Positions 1-8,184 of a stretch of DNA of 64,000 bases are shown here, in pieces. Both the position numbers and the translations under genes were made by a program. Origin of the DNA: Agromyces badenianii (lineage in GTDB: Bacteria; Actinomycetota; Actinomycetes; Actinomycetales; Microbacteriaceae); contig NZ_CP028913.1 in assembly GCF_003070885.1 (NCBI RefSeq), positions 2,914,001-2,978,000 of the forward strand. Reading direction: 5' to 3'. Under the pieces are notes generated by a model. The model saw only the letters and a program-made list of their open reading frames with translations. It was not told where the DNA came from and made no database searches. Every line of letters starts with the position of its first letter. Position 1 is the stretch's first letter.

Positions 1-690
1 GGCTACCTCAGCCCCGAACAGGTGACCGGAACCGCGCCTGGCACCGCGGCCGACGTCTACTCCCTCGGGCTGGTGCTGCTCGAGGCGCGCACGGGCCGGA
101 CGGCATATCCCGGGCCGGCCGCCGAGTCGGCGCCAGCCCGGCTCTCGCACGATCCCGAGATCCCCGAAGCGCTCGGCGGCGAGTGGGTCGCACTGCTGCG
201 CGCCATGACCGCCCGCGAGCCGGCTGCCCGGCCGTCGGCGCTCGAGGTCGCGATGACGGCGAGCCGGCTCGACGGGTCGGCGCGGCCGCTCGCGCGTCCA
301 GTCGCGCCACCGGCGGCGGCTTCGGCGTCGGCGTCGGCGTCGGCCGACCCCGCGGCGACCGAACCGCTCGAAGCATCCGACGCCCCCACCGTGGTGCTGC
401 CGGCCGAAACCGGAGCCAGAACCGGAACCGGAACCGGAACCGATGATGCGGTCGCCGCCCGCGCGGTCGCCGCCGCGATGCACTCGGCGCCGCGCCCTTC
501 GCGTCGTTGGATGCGTCCGGCGATCGCCGTGATCCTGCTCGCCGTCATCGCGGTCGGCGCGGTGCTGCTCGTGCCGCCCGTCGTCGCGAGCCTCACCGAC
601 CCGCCGACCGCACCGGCCGAGCCGCTGCCGAGCCTGCCCGGGGAGCTCGGCGTGCACCTCGAACAACTCGACGAAGCGGTGACCCCATGA
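1..690 (+). CDS. Ser/Thr protein kinase, C-terminal part (5' end outside window)
   Basis: The reading frame is open from base 1, so the start lies upstream. Visible is the C-lobe of a Hanks-type kinase: SPEQ (codons 4-7) in the APE position after the activation loop, DVYSLG (about codons 18-23) with the subdomain IX Asp, and a late Arg in EPAARPSA. An Ala/Pro/Thr-rich juxtamembrane linker of about 90 residues follows, containing (GAACCG)n DNA repeats. One transmembrane helix spans about codons 173-197, then a short extracytoplasmic tail of about 30 residues with no PASTA domain. This is the topology of a PknB-like membrane kinase, but the N-lobe and catalytic HRD/DFG motifs cannot be checked here. 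The stop overlaps the ATG of the next gene, suggesting coupled translation. Confidence 0.85.
   Translation, partial: GYLSPEQVTGTAPGTAADVYSLGLVLLEARTGRTAYPGPAAESAPARLSHDPEIPEALGGEWVALLRAMTAREPAARPSALEVAMTASRLDGSARPLARPVAPPAAASASASASADPAATEPLEASDAPTVVLPAETGARTGTGTGTDDAVAARAVAAAMHSAPRPSRRWMRPAIAVILLAVIAVGAVLLVPPVVASLTDPPTAPAEPLPSLPGELGVHLEQLDEAVTP
419..442 (+). repeat. (GAACCG)x4 hexamer repeat inside kinase linker
   Basis: Four perfect tandem copies of GAACCG encode alternating Thr-Gly in the kinase juxtamembrane linker. The unit is a multiple of three, so copy-number change would only lengthen the linker. Confidence 0.8.
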
Positions 691-1127
691 TGCGACTGCG
701 ATCCCGTACGGCGCTCGGCGCCGCATTCCTCGCCGCCTCGCTCGCGTTGGGCCTCACCGCCTGCGGCCAGTCCGCCGAATCGATCGGTGCAGAGCTGCAC
801 GCCTCGGTGGTGCAGGTCGCCGAGCGTGCCGCCTCCGGCGACTACGTCGGTGCGATCGCCGAGCTCGCACTTCTCGAGAAGGATGTGAATGCCGCCGTCG
901 ACGACGGCACGATCGGGGCCGAGCAAGCGCAGGAGATCCGCGAGGCACTCGCGCTCGTGCAGGCCGACCTCGAAGCGGCCGAGATCGCCACCACGCCCGC
1001 GCCGACGCCGGTGGCGCCGGTCGACGACAGCGGTCCCGGGAACAGCGACGGGAACGGCAACGACAAGGGGAACAAGGGCGACAAGGGGAACAAGAACGAC
1101 AAGGGCGAGGGCAACGACGACGACTGA
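687..1127 (+). CDS. small secreted lipoprotein with Asn/Gly/Lys/Asp-rich tail
   Basis: The start is ATG 687 or 690, overlapping the kinase stop. A signal peptide runs from about residue 7 to a lipobox LTAC (Cys about residue 26), so the product should be a lipid-anchored exported protein. The middle (about residues 28-100) is helical with no family I recognise. The C-terminal 40 residues are a low-complexity GND/KGN/GDK run that looks like a flexible charged tail. The overlap with a membrane kinase gene suggests they are co-expressed and that the lipoprotein may act near the extracellular part of the kinase; that link is inference. Confidence 0.75.
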   Translation: MMRLRSRTALGAAFLAASLALGLTACGQSAESIGAELHASVVQVAERAASGDYVGAIAELALLEKDVNAAVDDGTIGAEQAQEIREALALVQADLEAAEIATTPAPTPVAPVDDSGPGNSDGNGNDKGNKGDKGNKNDKGEGNDDD

Positions 1128-1135
1128 CGGGTGCG

Positions 1136-1141
1136 TAGTCT
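1136..1141 (+). promoter_or_regulatory. -10 box TAGTCT, likely leaderless start for the hydrolase
   Basis: TAGTCT ends seven bases before ATG 1149. This is the TANNNT spacing expected when transcription begins at the start codon. It supports 1149 over the in-frame GTG at 1131. Confidence 0.5.
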
Positions 1142-1148
1142 CGGAGGC

Positions 1149-1967
1149 ATGCCTGCCCTCACCGTTCCCGGCGCCGAGCTCCACTACGAGTCATCCGGCC
1201 ACGCCTCGGCCCCCGCGTTGCTGTTCGTCCCGGCGGGCATCGCGACCCTGCGCATGTGGGACGCTCAGGTCGCGGCCCTGGCCGAGCATCATTTCGTGGC
1301 GACGTTCGACCCGCGCGGCTTCGGCGCCACCCGGCACGACGAGGCCGTGCCGTTCGCGAACCACGCCGACGCCCTCGCCGTGCTCGATCACCTCGGCATC
1401 CCTGCGGCGACCGTGATCGGTGCGAGCCGCAGCGGCAGGATCGCGCTCGACACCGCGCTCGCAGCACCCGACCGGGTGAGCGGCGTGGTGACCGTGGGCT
1501 CCGTGCCGAGCGGCTTCCCCGAGCTGCCGCTCCCCGAGGAGGAGCAGCGACGCTTCGACGAGATCGATGCCGTCGACCCCGCCATCGATGCTCCGCTCCT
1601 CGCGCGACTCGAGACGACGCTCTGGGCGGCGGGTCCGCGGCGGACCGAGTCCGAGCTCGACCCGGAGTTCGTGCGGCTGGCGCACCGACTGAACGCCCCC
1701 AATGTCGCGCATGCCGCCGACGAGGGCACCACCGTGCCGCTCGAACCGCCCGCCTACGACCGGCTCGGCGACATCCGCGTGCCTGCGCTCGTCACGGTGG
1801 GCGAGTACGACTTCAGCACCGAACTCGCGGCCTACGACCACCTGCTCGCGAACCTGCCGAGTGCGACGGGCCTTCGCCTCGAGGGCACCGCCCACCTGCC
1901 GAGCGTCGAACGGGCCGAGGAGTTCACGCGCGTGCTCGCCGGCTGGCTCGAACAGCACGGGCTCTGA
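1149..1967 (+). CDS. alpha/beta hydrolase
   Basis: Alpha/beta-hydrolase fold protein of 272 residues, related to haloperoxidase/esterase-type hydrolases. Near the N-terminus is the oxyanion-loop region (FVPAG), then FDPRGFG. The nucleophile elbow is atypical: GASRSG, so the Ser lies in G-x-S-x-S/G form. Late conserved elements include the acid region (VTVGEYDFST) and a catalytic-His candidate in GTAHLPSVE. An in-frame GTG at 1131 would add six residues, but 1149 fits a leaderless start better. It converges on the following SDR gene with 12 bases between them. The substrate is unknown. Confidence 0.85.
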   Translation: MPALTVPGAELHYESSGHASAPALLFVPAGIATLRMWDAQVAALAEHHFVATFDPRGFGATRHDEAVPFANHADALAVLDHLGIPAATVIGASRSGRIALDTALAAPDRVSGVVTVGSVPSGFPELPLPEEEQRRFDEIDAVDPAIDAPLLARLETTLWAAGPRRTESELDPEFVRLAHRLNAPNVAHAADEGTTVPLEPPAYDRLGDIRVPALVTVGEYDFSTELAAYDHLLANLPSATGLRLEGTAHLPSVERAEEFTRVLAGWLEQHGL

Positions 1968-1979
1968 GGCAGCGGAAGG

Positions 1980-2819
1980 TCAGCGGCGCCCGGTGAACCG
2001 CTCCATCGAGCGGTAGACGCCGAAGCCGTCGCCGACGACACGGTCGAACAGGCGCGTCGGCAGGAGCCCTCGCAGCGCACGTGACAGCCCGACGCTCCAC
2101 GGCAGCTCGAGCAGGGGTCGCCCGTCGAGCATCGCGCGCCAGACCCGGTCGACGACGTAGTCGGGGTCGAGCACCGGGGCGAGCAGCGGCCCGCGGGCGC
2201 CGGCGAACATGCCGGTCGAGATGTAGCTCGGCGTGACGGTGGTGACCTTCACGTTGCCGTGGTCGGCCTGCTCGAGCTCGAGCCGCAGCGAGTCGCTCCA
2301 GCCGATGAGCGCCGCCTTCGACGCGGCGTAGACCGCCATGCGCGGGTTCGCGAGCGTGCCGGCCGCCGATGCGATGTTCACGATGCGCGCGGGCCGGTAG
2401 GCGTGGGCGATCATGCCGGGCAGGAACTCGCGCGTGATGTACATCGGCGCGAGCGCGTTCACCTGCATCGTCGGCCGGGTGTCGTCGCCGTTGTCGGTCT
2501 CCCAGAAGTACCGGTTGCCGCGCACGATTCCGGCGTTGTTGATGAGCACGTCGGGGTTGCCGACGTCTTTGCGCACCTTCTGCGCGGTCTTCGCGATCGC
2601 GCCGAGATCGCCGACATCGACGACGAAGGACTGGATGCGGGTGCGCCCGCGCGAGATCGCGCCGAGCTCGTCGACCGTGCGCGCGAGGCCCGCGGCGTCA
2701 CGATCCCACAGGGTCACGGATGCCGCGTGCTCGGTCACCGCCCGTTCGGCGTACATGCGGCCCATGCCGCCGGCCGCTCCCGTGATGAGGACCTTCGCGC
2801 CACTCGCCGTTCTCGTCAT
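1980..2819 (-). CDS. SDR family NAD(P)-dependent oxidoreductase
   Basis: Classical short-chain dehydrogenase. It has the TGAAGGMG cofactor loop near residue 14, NNAG about residue 93, the catalytic Ser in IASAAG and the YAASK Tyr-Lys pair. It is 279 residues, somewhat long for a classical SDR because of a C-terminal basic/hydrophobic extension that may attach it to the membrane. The start at 2819 follows a run of Gs acting as RBS; a longer in-frame extension to 2993 would run into the TetR gene and lacks SDR similarity. It lies downstream of and co-directional with the TetR gene, so may be co-transcribed. Confidence 0.88.
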   Translation of the reverse strand: MTRTASGAKVLITGAAGGMGRMYAERAVTEHAASVTLWDRDAAGLARTVDELGAISRGRTRIQSFVVDVGDLGAIAKTAQKVRKDVGNPDVLINNAGIVRGNRYFWETDNGDDTRPTMQVNALAPMYITREFLPGMIAHAYRPARIVNIASAAGTLANPRMAVYAASKAALIGWSDSLRLELEQADHGNVKVTTVTPSYISTGMFAGARGPLLAPVLDPDYVVDRVWRAMLDGRPLLELPWSVGLSRALRGLLPTRLFDRVVGDGFGVYRSMERFTGRR

Positions 2820-2929
2820 CCCCCCATTTTCACGCACGCGGACGCCCTCGACGAACGCGTCGCTTCGCGACATCCGGCGCCGAATTCTCGCGAAGATCGG
2901 CGGAACGTGTCGCCTTCTCGGCGACGCGA

Positions 2930-3550
2930 TCACCAGGGCGCGTCGACCGTCGGCATGAGCGCGCGAAGCTTCGCCACTCCGTCGGCGAAGCATGCATCGA
3001 ACATCTCGGTCGCTGACAGTTCGTCGCCGTACTCCCCGATCAACCGGAGTCCGACGATCGTGTTGATGAGCATGCCGGTGGCCATGAACTCGCGCGCCTC
3101 CTCTTTCGAGAAGCCGGCCTCTTCGCGCACGAATCGCCAGATCTCGCTGAACCCCGTGCGCGCCGCCTGCCCGATCACCGGCTCGCCGCCGAGAGCGGTC
3201 GAGTTGGCGATGACGGGGAGCATGCCCCGCTCGGCGAGCAGGCCGGTGTACGCGGTGCCCATGCGTTCGGCTCGGCTCTCCACCGGGCCCGGCAGCGCCG
3301 CACGGAACTCGGCGAGCAGTCGCCGGTACGCCCGCTCGATGACCTCGACGAAGAGCTTCTCCTTCGTTCCGAAGAGCCGCACGACATAGGGCTGGCTGAC
3401 GCCGGCCGCCCGCGCGATCTCGTCGGTCGTGGTGCCGACGTAGGTCTTCGCGCCGAAGACCGCCGTGGCGGCCGTGAGGATGAGCTCGCGCCGGTCGGCG
3501 GACCTCATGCGCGGGGCGTGGGCGACATCTTCGACGGACATGCTTGACAT
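2930..3550 (-). CDS. TetR/AcrR family transcriptional regulator
   Basis: Regulator of 206 residues. The N-terminal TetR helix-turn-helix spans about residues 15-65 (ADRRELILTAATAVF then GTTTDEIARAAGVS and YVVRLFGTKEKL). The C-terminal two thirds is the variable ligand-binding helical domain. It is divergent from the DHA2 exporter starting at 3609, and the 58-base gap holds an inverted repeat, the classic layout of a TetR repressor controlling an efflux pump and itself. A start a few codons later (MSVEDV) is possible. Confidence 0.9.
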   Translation of the reverse strand: MSSMSVEDVAHAPRMRSADRRELILTAATAVFGAKTYVGTTTDEIARAAGVSQPYVVRLFGTKEKLFVEVIERAYRRLLAEFRAALPGPVESRAERMGTAYTGLLAERGMLPVIANSTALGGEPVIGQAARTGFSEIWRFVREEAGFSKEEAREFMATGMLINTIVGLRLIGEYGDELSATEMFDACFADGVAKLRALMPTVDAPW

Positions 3551-3592
3551 GTTATCAGTCGATTACTACTCTCCAAGTAATCATCCGATTAC
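3544..3592 (+). promoter_or_regulatory. divergent promoter with TetR-type operator
   Basis: TTGACA at 3544-3549 is a good -35 for the exporter. A GATTACT / AGTAATC inverted repeat (3561-3567 and 3576-3582) sits over the expected -10. A second, nested pair GTAATC / GATTAC (3577-3582 and 3587-3592) shares an arm. Both are likely binding sites for the adjacent TetR protein. Confidence 0.7.
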
Positions 3593-3608
3593 AACTGAGG
3601 AGCATGCC

Positions 3609-5060
3609 GTGTCCACCACGCTCGAGGCAGCAGTCCCGCTGCGCACCCGTCGCCCGAGCCCGCTCTGGCTCGTGCTCATCGCCACCGCCCTGCCGATGTT
3701 CATGGCGACCCTCGACAACCTCGTCATGACCAACGCACTGCCCGTACTGCACTCCGACTTCGGGGCATCCGTCGAAGAGCTGCAGTGGTTCATGAACGCC
3801 TACACGCTCGCCTTCGCGAGCACGATCCTCATGGCCGTCGCGCTCGGCGACCGGTTCGGTCGGCGCACGGTCTTCGTCATCGGCATCGTCGTGTTCACGC
3901 TGAGCTCCGCCCTCGCGGCGCTCGCCACAGACCCGGGCCAGCTCATCGCGGCGCGCGCCGCCCAGGGCTTCGGCGCCGCGGCGATCATGCCGCTCTCCCT
4001 CACCCTGCTCGCCGGCGCCGTGTCGCCGGCCCGGCGACCGCTCGCCATCGGCATCTGGGGCGGCGTCGCCGGCCTCGGGGTGGCGACCGGCCCGCTCATC
4101 GGCGGCGCCGTCATCGAGGGCTGGGCCTGGCAGGCGATCTTCTGGATCAACGTGCCCGTCGGCGTCGTCTCGGTCGCACTCGCACTGCTCGCCCTGCCGA
4201 ACGGCTTCGGCGCGCGGCTGCGTGCCGACGTCGTCGGCCTCGTGCTCTCCGGCCTCGGGCTGCTCGCCCTCGTCTACGGCATCGTGCGCGGCAACGACGC
4301 GGGCTGGTCGAGCTTCGAGGTGCTCGGCAGCCTCGTCGCAGGCGGGGTGCTGCTGCTCGCCTTCCTGGTCTGGGAGGCACGAACTCCCGCACCGCTCCTG
4401 CCGCTGCGGCTCTTCCGCGACCGCAGCTTCACCGTGGCGAACCTCGCTGGATTCGGGTTCAGCTTCGGCGCCTTCGGCTCGATCTTCATCCTCATCCAGT
4501 TCCTGCAGGTCGTGCAGGGCGCGAGTCCGCTCGAGGCGGCCCTGCAGACCTCGCCATGGACGCTCGCCCCCATGGTCGTGGCGCCGCTCGCCGGCGCATT
4601 CGCCGGCCGCATCGGCACTCGCGCACTCATCGTGGCCGGCCTCCTAGCGCTGTCGGGGGCGCTCTTCTGGCTGACGCAGCTGCTCGAGCCCGGCACCGAG
4701 TACTCGGCGTACATCGCACCCTTCATCGTCGCCGGCGTCGGCATGGGGCTCGTCTTCGCCCCCTCGGCGACCGCGGTGCTCGCAACCATGGCGCCCGACG
4801 ACCATGCCAAGGCGAGCGGCACCAACTCGATGCTGCGCGAGATCGGCGTCGCCCTCGGCATCGCCGTCTCGACCGCGGTGTTCACGGGCGCCGGCGGCGC
4901 GCTCACGCCCACCGAGTACGGCGCGGGCGCGCAGCCGGCGGTCGCGGTCGGCGCCGCCGTGCTGCTCGCATCGGCGCTGCTCGCTCTGCTGCTGCCGGCC
5001 GGCCGAGCCGCGCCGGCCGTGATCGCGGCCACCTCGCGGGAGGGCGAGCTCGTGCACTGA
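3609..5060 (+). CDS. MFS transporter, DHA2 (14-TM drug:H+ antiporter) family
   Basis: Membrane exporter of 483 residues with about 14 predicted transmembrane helices, the DHA2/EmrB-QacA class. It shows the early acidic helix (MATLDNLVMTNALPVL), the motif A loop GDRFGRR after TM2, and motif C-like glycines (GVAGLGVATGPLIGG) in TM5. The GTG start at 3609 has GAGGAG eight bases upstream; the longer ORF frame would run through the operator. It is divergent from a TetR gene, so probably induced by that regulator's ligand. The exported compound cannot be told from sequence. Confidence 0.92.
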   Translation: MSTTLEAAVPLRTRRPSPLWLVLIATALPMFMATLDNLVMTNALPVLHSDFGASVEELQWFMNAYTLAFASTILMAVALGDRFGRRTVFVIGIVVFTLSSALAALATDPGQLIAARAAQGFGAAAIMPLSLTLLAGAVSPARRPLAIGIWGGVAGLGVATGPLIGGAVIEGWAWQAIFWINVPVGVVSVALALLALPNGFGARLRADVVGLVLSGLGLLALVYGIVRGNDAGWSSFEVLGSLVAGGVLLLAFLVWEARTPAPLLPLRLFRDRSFTVANLAGFGFSFGAFGSIFILIQFLQVVQGASPLEAALQTSPWTLAPMVVAPLAGAFAGRIGTRALIVAGLLALSGALFWLTQLLEPGTEYSAYIAPFIVAGVGMGLVFAPSATAVLATMAPDDHAKASGTNSMLREIGVALGIAVSTAVFTGAGGALTPTEYGAGAQPAVAVGAAVLLASALLALLLPAGRAAPAVIAATSREGELVH

Positions 5061-5105
5061 GCCGGGCGCCGGCGCGGTGCTGCGTGCCGCAGCGATCTTC
5101 GCCGT

Positions 5106-5131
5106 GGATTCTTGCGTCCACGCAAGAATCC
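5106..5131. repeat. 12-bp perfect inverted repeat, 2-bp spacer
   Basis: GGATTCTTGCGT and ACGCAAGAATCC are separated by two bases. With so small a loop it is more likely a protein-binding site than a terminator. It lies between the exporter stop and the DUF6421 promoter and shares the CTTGCG core with the palindrome at 5212. Confidence 0.6.
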
Positions 5132-5211
5132 CGCGCCGGGGCACAACCAATCGCGGAGGCCCGGCTCGTAGCCTTGATGATGTCGGCGATTCGCGCCGCA
5201 CGACCACGCGC

Positions 5212-5225
5212 GGCTTGCGCAAGCC
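5212..5225. promoter_or_regulatory. 14-bp perfect palindrome GGCTTGCGCAAGCC
   Basis: Perfect dyad 25 bases before the DUF6421 start codon, downstream of a possible -10 (TAGCCT, 5169-5174). It would lie in the 5' leader or block elongation. The core CTTGCGCAAG recurs upstream of the type III PKS (35339-35348). Confidence 0.5.
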
Positions 5226-5249
5226 CCTCATCGAGGAACGGAGGTTCAC

Positions 5250-6704
5250 ATGTCGAGCAACATCACGATCGACGCCATCATCGGCGAACCCGAGGTTCTC
5301 GAAGACTCGGTCAGCGCCGCGCACCTCGCGCTCGCCGAGGGCGTCGAGACGGATGCCGCGTGGCTCCGCCTCAAGGAGTCGGCGACCGCGCTGCAGGCAC
5401 TGCAGGTGAAAGACGGTTCGGTGCCCGACGAGCACGCGAAGGGCGAGGCGTCCGGCCTCGTCGATGCGATCGTCGAGTCGATCGAGGCGCTCGCGCCGCG
5501 GTTCCCGCACGAGGCCGAGTACCTCGCGGCATCCGTCATGGATTTCCGCCGCTGGCAGGCCGAGGGTTTCGGCGTGCCCGACTTCCTCGACTCGCTCGTC
5601 GAGTTCCAGCCGCAGCGGCACCGCATCGACGGCATCCGTCATCTCGTGGTCTTCCCGATGACCACGCAGAACGGCTCGAGCGATCGGCACGTCGAGGCCC
5701 TCGTGGTCGAGACGATCTGGCCCGAGTTCATCGCGGCGCTCGAGGCCGGCGACTACGGCAACAAGCTCTTCGTGAGCCTGCGTCTCGTCGACTTCACGCC
5801 CGGTTACGACACGAACTCCGCCGTGCTCTTCCCCGAGACGGTCGCGATGCGAGAGATCCCGACCTTCACGTGGGGCGCGATCTTCCAGGATCGCGAAGCG
5901 GCGCGCTACCGCAGGGTGGTGCGCGCGGCATCCGAGATCACGAAGCTCGAGCTGCCGGCAGACGCGGCAGCGCTGCTCGACGACCAGGAGCTCGCCGAGC
6001 GCACCTTCGTGATGTGGGACATCATCCACGACCGCACGCACATGCGCGGCGACCTGCCGTTCGACCCGTTCATGATCAAGCAGCGCATGCCGTTCTTCCT
6101 CTACTCGCTCGAAGAGCTGCGGTGCGACCTCACGGCATTCCGCGAGTCGGTCAAGATCGAGCGCGGCCTGCGTGCGCGGTCGGATGCAGGCGAGGTGCTC
6201 ACCGACGTCGAGCAGCAGCTGCTCGAGCACGGCAAGCTCGTGCAGTACGCGGTGATCTTCGACCGCATCTTCCGCTTCGCGATCACGGGCTCGAGGGTGC
6301 GCAACTACGACGGGCTCGGCGGCCAGCTGCTGTTCGCGTGGCTGCACCAGAAGCACGTGCTCGAGTGGACGGACGTCTCGCTGAGCTTCGACTGGGAGGC
6401 CGTTCCCGACGCGGTCGTCGAACTCGGCGACCTGATCGACGAGCTCTACTGGAAGTCGATCGACCGGCCGAAGACATCGCACTGGCTCGCCGCGTACGAA
6501 CTCGTGCGCGGGGTGCTCACCCCCAACCCGGCGTCGGAGTGGGCCGAGGGCCTGCCGCGCGAGGTGCTCGCCGGCCCGCCCAAGGGCTACACCGACCTCG
6601 TGATGGACGACGAGTTCCCGCTGTCGATGTTCTACGAGGCCCTCGACAAGAAGATGAAGCCCGTCATCGAGTCGACGGTCGGCATCACGGCTGCGAATGC
6701 CTGA
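5250..6704 (+). CDS. DUF6421 family protein
   Basis: Cytosolic protein of 484 residues that I recognise as the actinobacterial DUF6421 family; no function is established. The most conserved-looking stretch is about residues 253-290, with HDRTHMRGD (His260, Asp261, His264) followed by LPFDPF and MIKQRMPFFL. The His-x3-His arrangement could bind a metal, which is inference. No signal peptide or membrane segment is seen. The start has GGAGG eight bases upstream. The stop overlaps the next ATG by eight bases, so DUF6421 and the downstream SDR are translationally coupled and probably act in one pathway. Confidence 0.78.
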   Translation: MSSNITIDAIIGEPEVLEDSVSAAHLALAEGVETDAAWLRLKESATALQALQVKDGSVPDEHAKGEASGLVDAIVESIEALAPRFPHEAEYLAASVMDFRRWQAEGFGVPDFLDSLVEFQPQRHRIDGIRHLVVFPMTTQNGSSDRHVEALVVETIWPEFIAALEAGDYGNKLFVSLRLVDFTPGYDTNSAVLFPETVAMREIPTFTWGAIFQDREAARYRRVVRAASEITKLELPADAAALLDDQELAERTFVMWDIIHDRTHMRGDLPFDPFMIKQRMPFFLYSLEELRCDLTAFRESVKIERGLRARSDAGEVLTDVEQQLLEHGKLVQYAVIFDRIFRFAITGSRVRNYDGLGGQLLFAWLHQKHVLEWTDVSLSFDWEAVPDAVVELGDLIDELYWKSIDRPKTSHWLAAYELVRGVLTPNPASEWAEGLPREVLAGPPKGYTDLVMDDEFPLSMFYEALDKKMKPVIESTVGITAANA

Positions 6705-7368
6705 CCTCGCCGCAGCGGGCGACCTCGCCGGCCGGACGGTGCTCATCGCGGGAGCGACGAGCACCTCCGGCCGTGCGGTCGCGCGTGCCCTGCTCGACGC
6801 GGGAGCCCGCGTGATCGTCGTCGGCAGCGACCAGGGCCGCATCGAGGCCCTCGAGGCCGAGCTGCCCGGAGTCGTCGGCGAACGCGCCGACCTCACCGAC
6901 GGCGACGACGTGCTCGAACTCGCGATGCGCGTGCACGCACAGGTCGGCGGGGTCGACGGGGTCGTGCACCTCGTCGGCGGCTGGCGGGGCGGCGGCGGCA
7001 TCCCGGGCCAGACCGAAGAGGACTACCGCGTGCTCGAGCGGTCGTTCACCGCACTGCGGTACGTCAGCCGGGCGTTCTGGAACGACCTCGTCGGCGCACC
7101 GGCCGGGCGCATCGCGATCGTCTCGTCGACGAGCGTCGAACGGCCCACCGCCGGCGGCGCCAACTACACCGCGGTCAAGGCCGCGAGCGAGTCGTGGATG
7201 CGCTCGCTCGCGCAGGGCTTCAGCACGGCGGGCGACACCGCCGCAGCGGTCACGTTCCGCGTGCAGTCGCTCGCGGGCCTCGAAGACCGGTTGGCCGATT
7301 CCGTCGTCGGGCTCTGGGGCGAGGATGCCGCGGAGCTGAACGGTCGCGTGATGGAGCTCGCTCCCTGA
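6697..7368 (+). CDS. SDR family oxidoreductase coupled to DUF6421
   Basis: Short SDR of 223 residues. It has a cofactor loop GATSTSGRA (the G-x3-G-x-G pattern is altered), VHLVGGW instead of NNAG, catalytic Ser in IVSSTS and Tyr-Lys in YTAVKAA. The Tyr and Lys are present, but the Gly-rich and NNAG positions are divergent, so an atypical substrate or cofactor is likely. It begins inside the last codons of DUF6421. It converges on the secreted hypothetical gene at 7432. Confidence 0.82.
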   Translation: MPDLAAAGDLAGRTVLIAGATSTSGRAVARALLDAGARVIVVGSDQGRIEALEAELPGVVGERADLTDGDDVLELAMRVHAQVGGVDGVVHLVGGWRGGGGIPGQTEEDYRVLERSFTALRYVSRAFWNDLVGAPAGRIAIVSSTSVERPTAGGANYTAVKAASESWMRSLAQGFSTAGDTAAAVTFRVQSLAGLEDRLADSVVGLWGEDAAELNGRVMELAP

Positions 7369-7380
7369 CGAACCGGCCGT

Positions 7381-7433
7381 CGGTCGCGGCGGTCGCCACG
7401 GTCGCGTCGGCGGTCGCCCCGGTCGCGGCGGTC
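7381..7433. repeat. irregular CGGTCGC repeats between convergent genes
   Basis: CGGTCGC occurs five times in 53 bases with irregular spacing, filling the gap between two convergent stops. It looks like slipped-strand repeat DNA; no hairpin with a T-tract is visible. Confidence 0.5.
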
Positions 7434-8085
7434 AGCCCTCCGGCGACTCGTCGGGTGCGACGCCCTCGGAGTCGGGAGCGCCGGGGGCCGGCGTCGCCGA
7501 TGCCGGCGGCTCGGCCGGCCGTTGCTGGTCTGCGCGCACCGCCTCGCCGAGGCATCCGTCGTCATCGCCGCCGGTGCCCTCGAGCGCGAGCCGCCACGCG
7601 GCCTCCCCCTCGGGGGTGAACCCATCGGGCATCGCCGGGTCCGTTGAGGTCGGGTCGCGCGGTTCGGTGTTCCACCACTCCCAGTAGCGGTACTCGTGGC
7701 CCGCGCCCGTCATGCACTCGCGCACGAGCTGTTGGAAGCCGAGCCAGGCCTGCTGCTCTTCGGCGGTGGGGACGGGGTCGGCGGGAGGGGTCGCGGGCGA
7801 CGGGGTCGGTGCCGGAGTCGGGGCGGGAGCGGTCGACGGCGGCGTGGGCGACGCCGGCAACGGCGCATCGTCGTTCGAGTCGGCGCCGTCGGCGGGAACG
7901 TGCGAGTCCCTCCCCGTGGCCGGCCCGGCCTCGACGCCGAACTCGCCTGACGACTTCGCGACGGGTTGCGGCGAGCGGGCGTCGTAGAGCACCGGCGCGC
8001 CCGTCGTGGCAGCGGCGATGCCCACGAAGATCGAACCGATGAAGAGCACCGCGACGGCTCCACTGAGCAGGATGGTCTTCCGCAT
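7432..8085 (-). CDS. exported hypothetical protein, Pro/Thr-rich
   Basis: 217 residues. An N-terminal hydrophobic segment (about 6-27) acts as signal peptide or anchor. A low-complexity Pro/Ala/Thr spacer covers about 75-110. A compact segment follows (about 112-185) with EEQQAWLGFQQLVRECM and two conserved-looking Cys residues (CM and DDGCLGE) that could form a disulphide outside the cell. The C-terminus is Pro/Ala-rich. I do not recognise a family. RBS is GGGGAGGTGCCC before ATG 8085. Confidence 0.65.
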   Translation of the reverse strand: MRKTILLSGAVAVLFIGSIFVGIAAATTGAPVLYDARSPQPVAKSSGEFGVEAGPATGRDSHVPADGADSNDDAPLPASPTPPSTAPAPTPAPTPSPATPPADPVPTAEEQQAWLGFQQLVRECMTGAGHEYRYWEWWNTEPRDPTSTDPAMPDGFTPEGEAAWRLALEGTGGDDDGCLGEAVRADQQRPAEPPASATPAPGAPDSEGVAPDESPEG

Positions 8086-8155
8086 CGGGCACCTCCCCGC
8101 CGCGATTCGGGAACGACCCCTCGGCCGTTCAGACGTGTCCGCCCCATGCTACACA

Positions 8156-8170
8156 CCCCCCGAAAAGGGG
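8156..8170 (-). terminator. probable intrinsic terminator of the MFS gene
   Basis: Read on the minus strand, CCCC-TTTTC-GGGGGG forms a short G/C stem followed by TGTGT, 15 bases past the MFS stop at 8185. Confidence 0.5.
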
Positions 8171-8184
8171 TCCTGCTCGACGGC

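Noticed and set aside
3785..7001. Very long open frames (over 1000 and 780 codons) over the DHA2-DUF6421 region
   Set aside because: Arg/Ala-rich shadows of true genes in other frames; no start signals or domain motifs.
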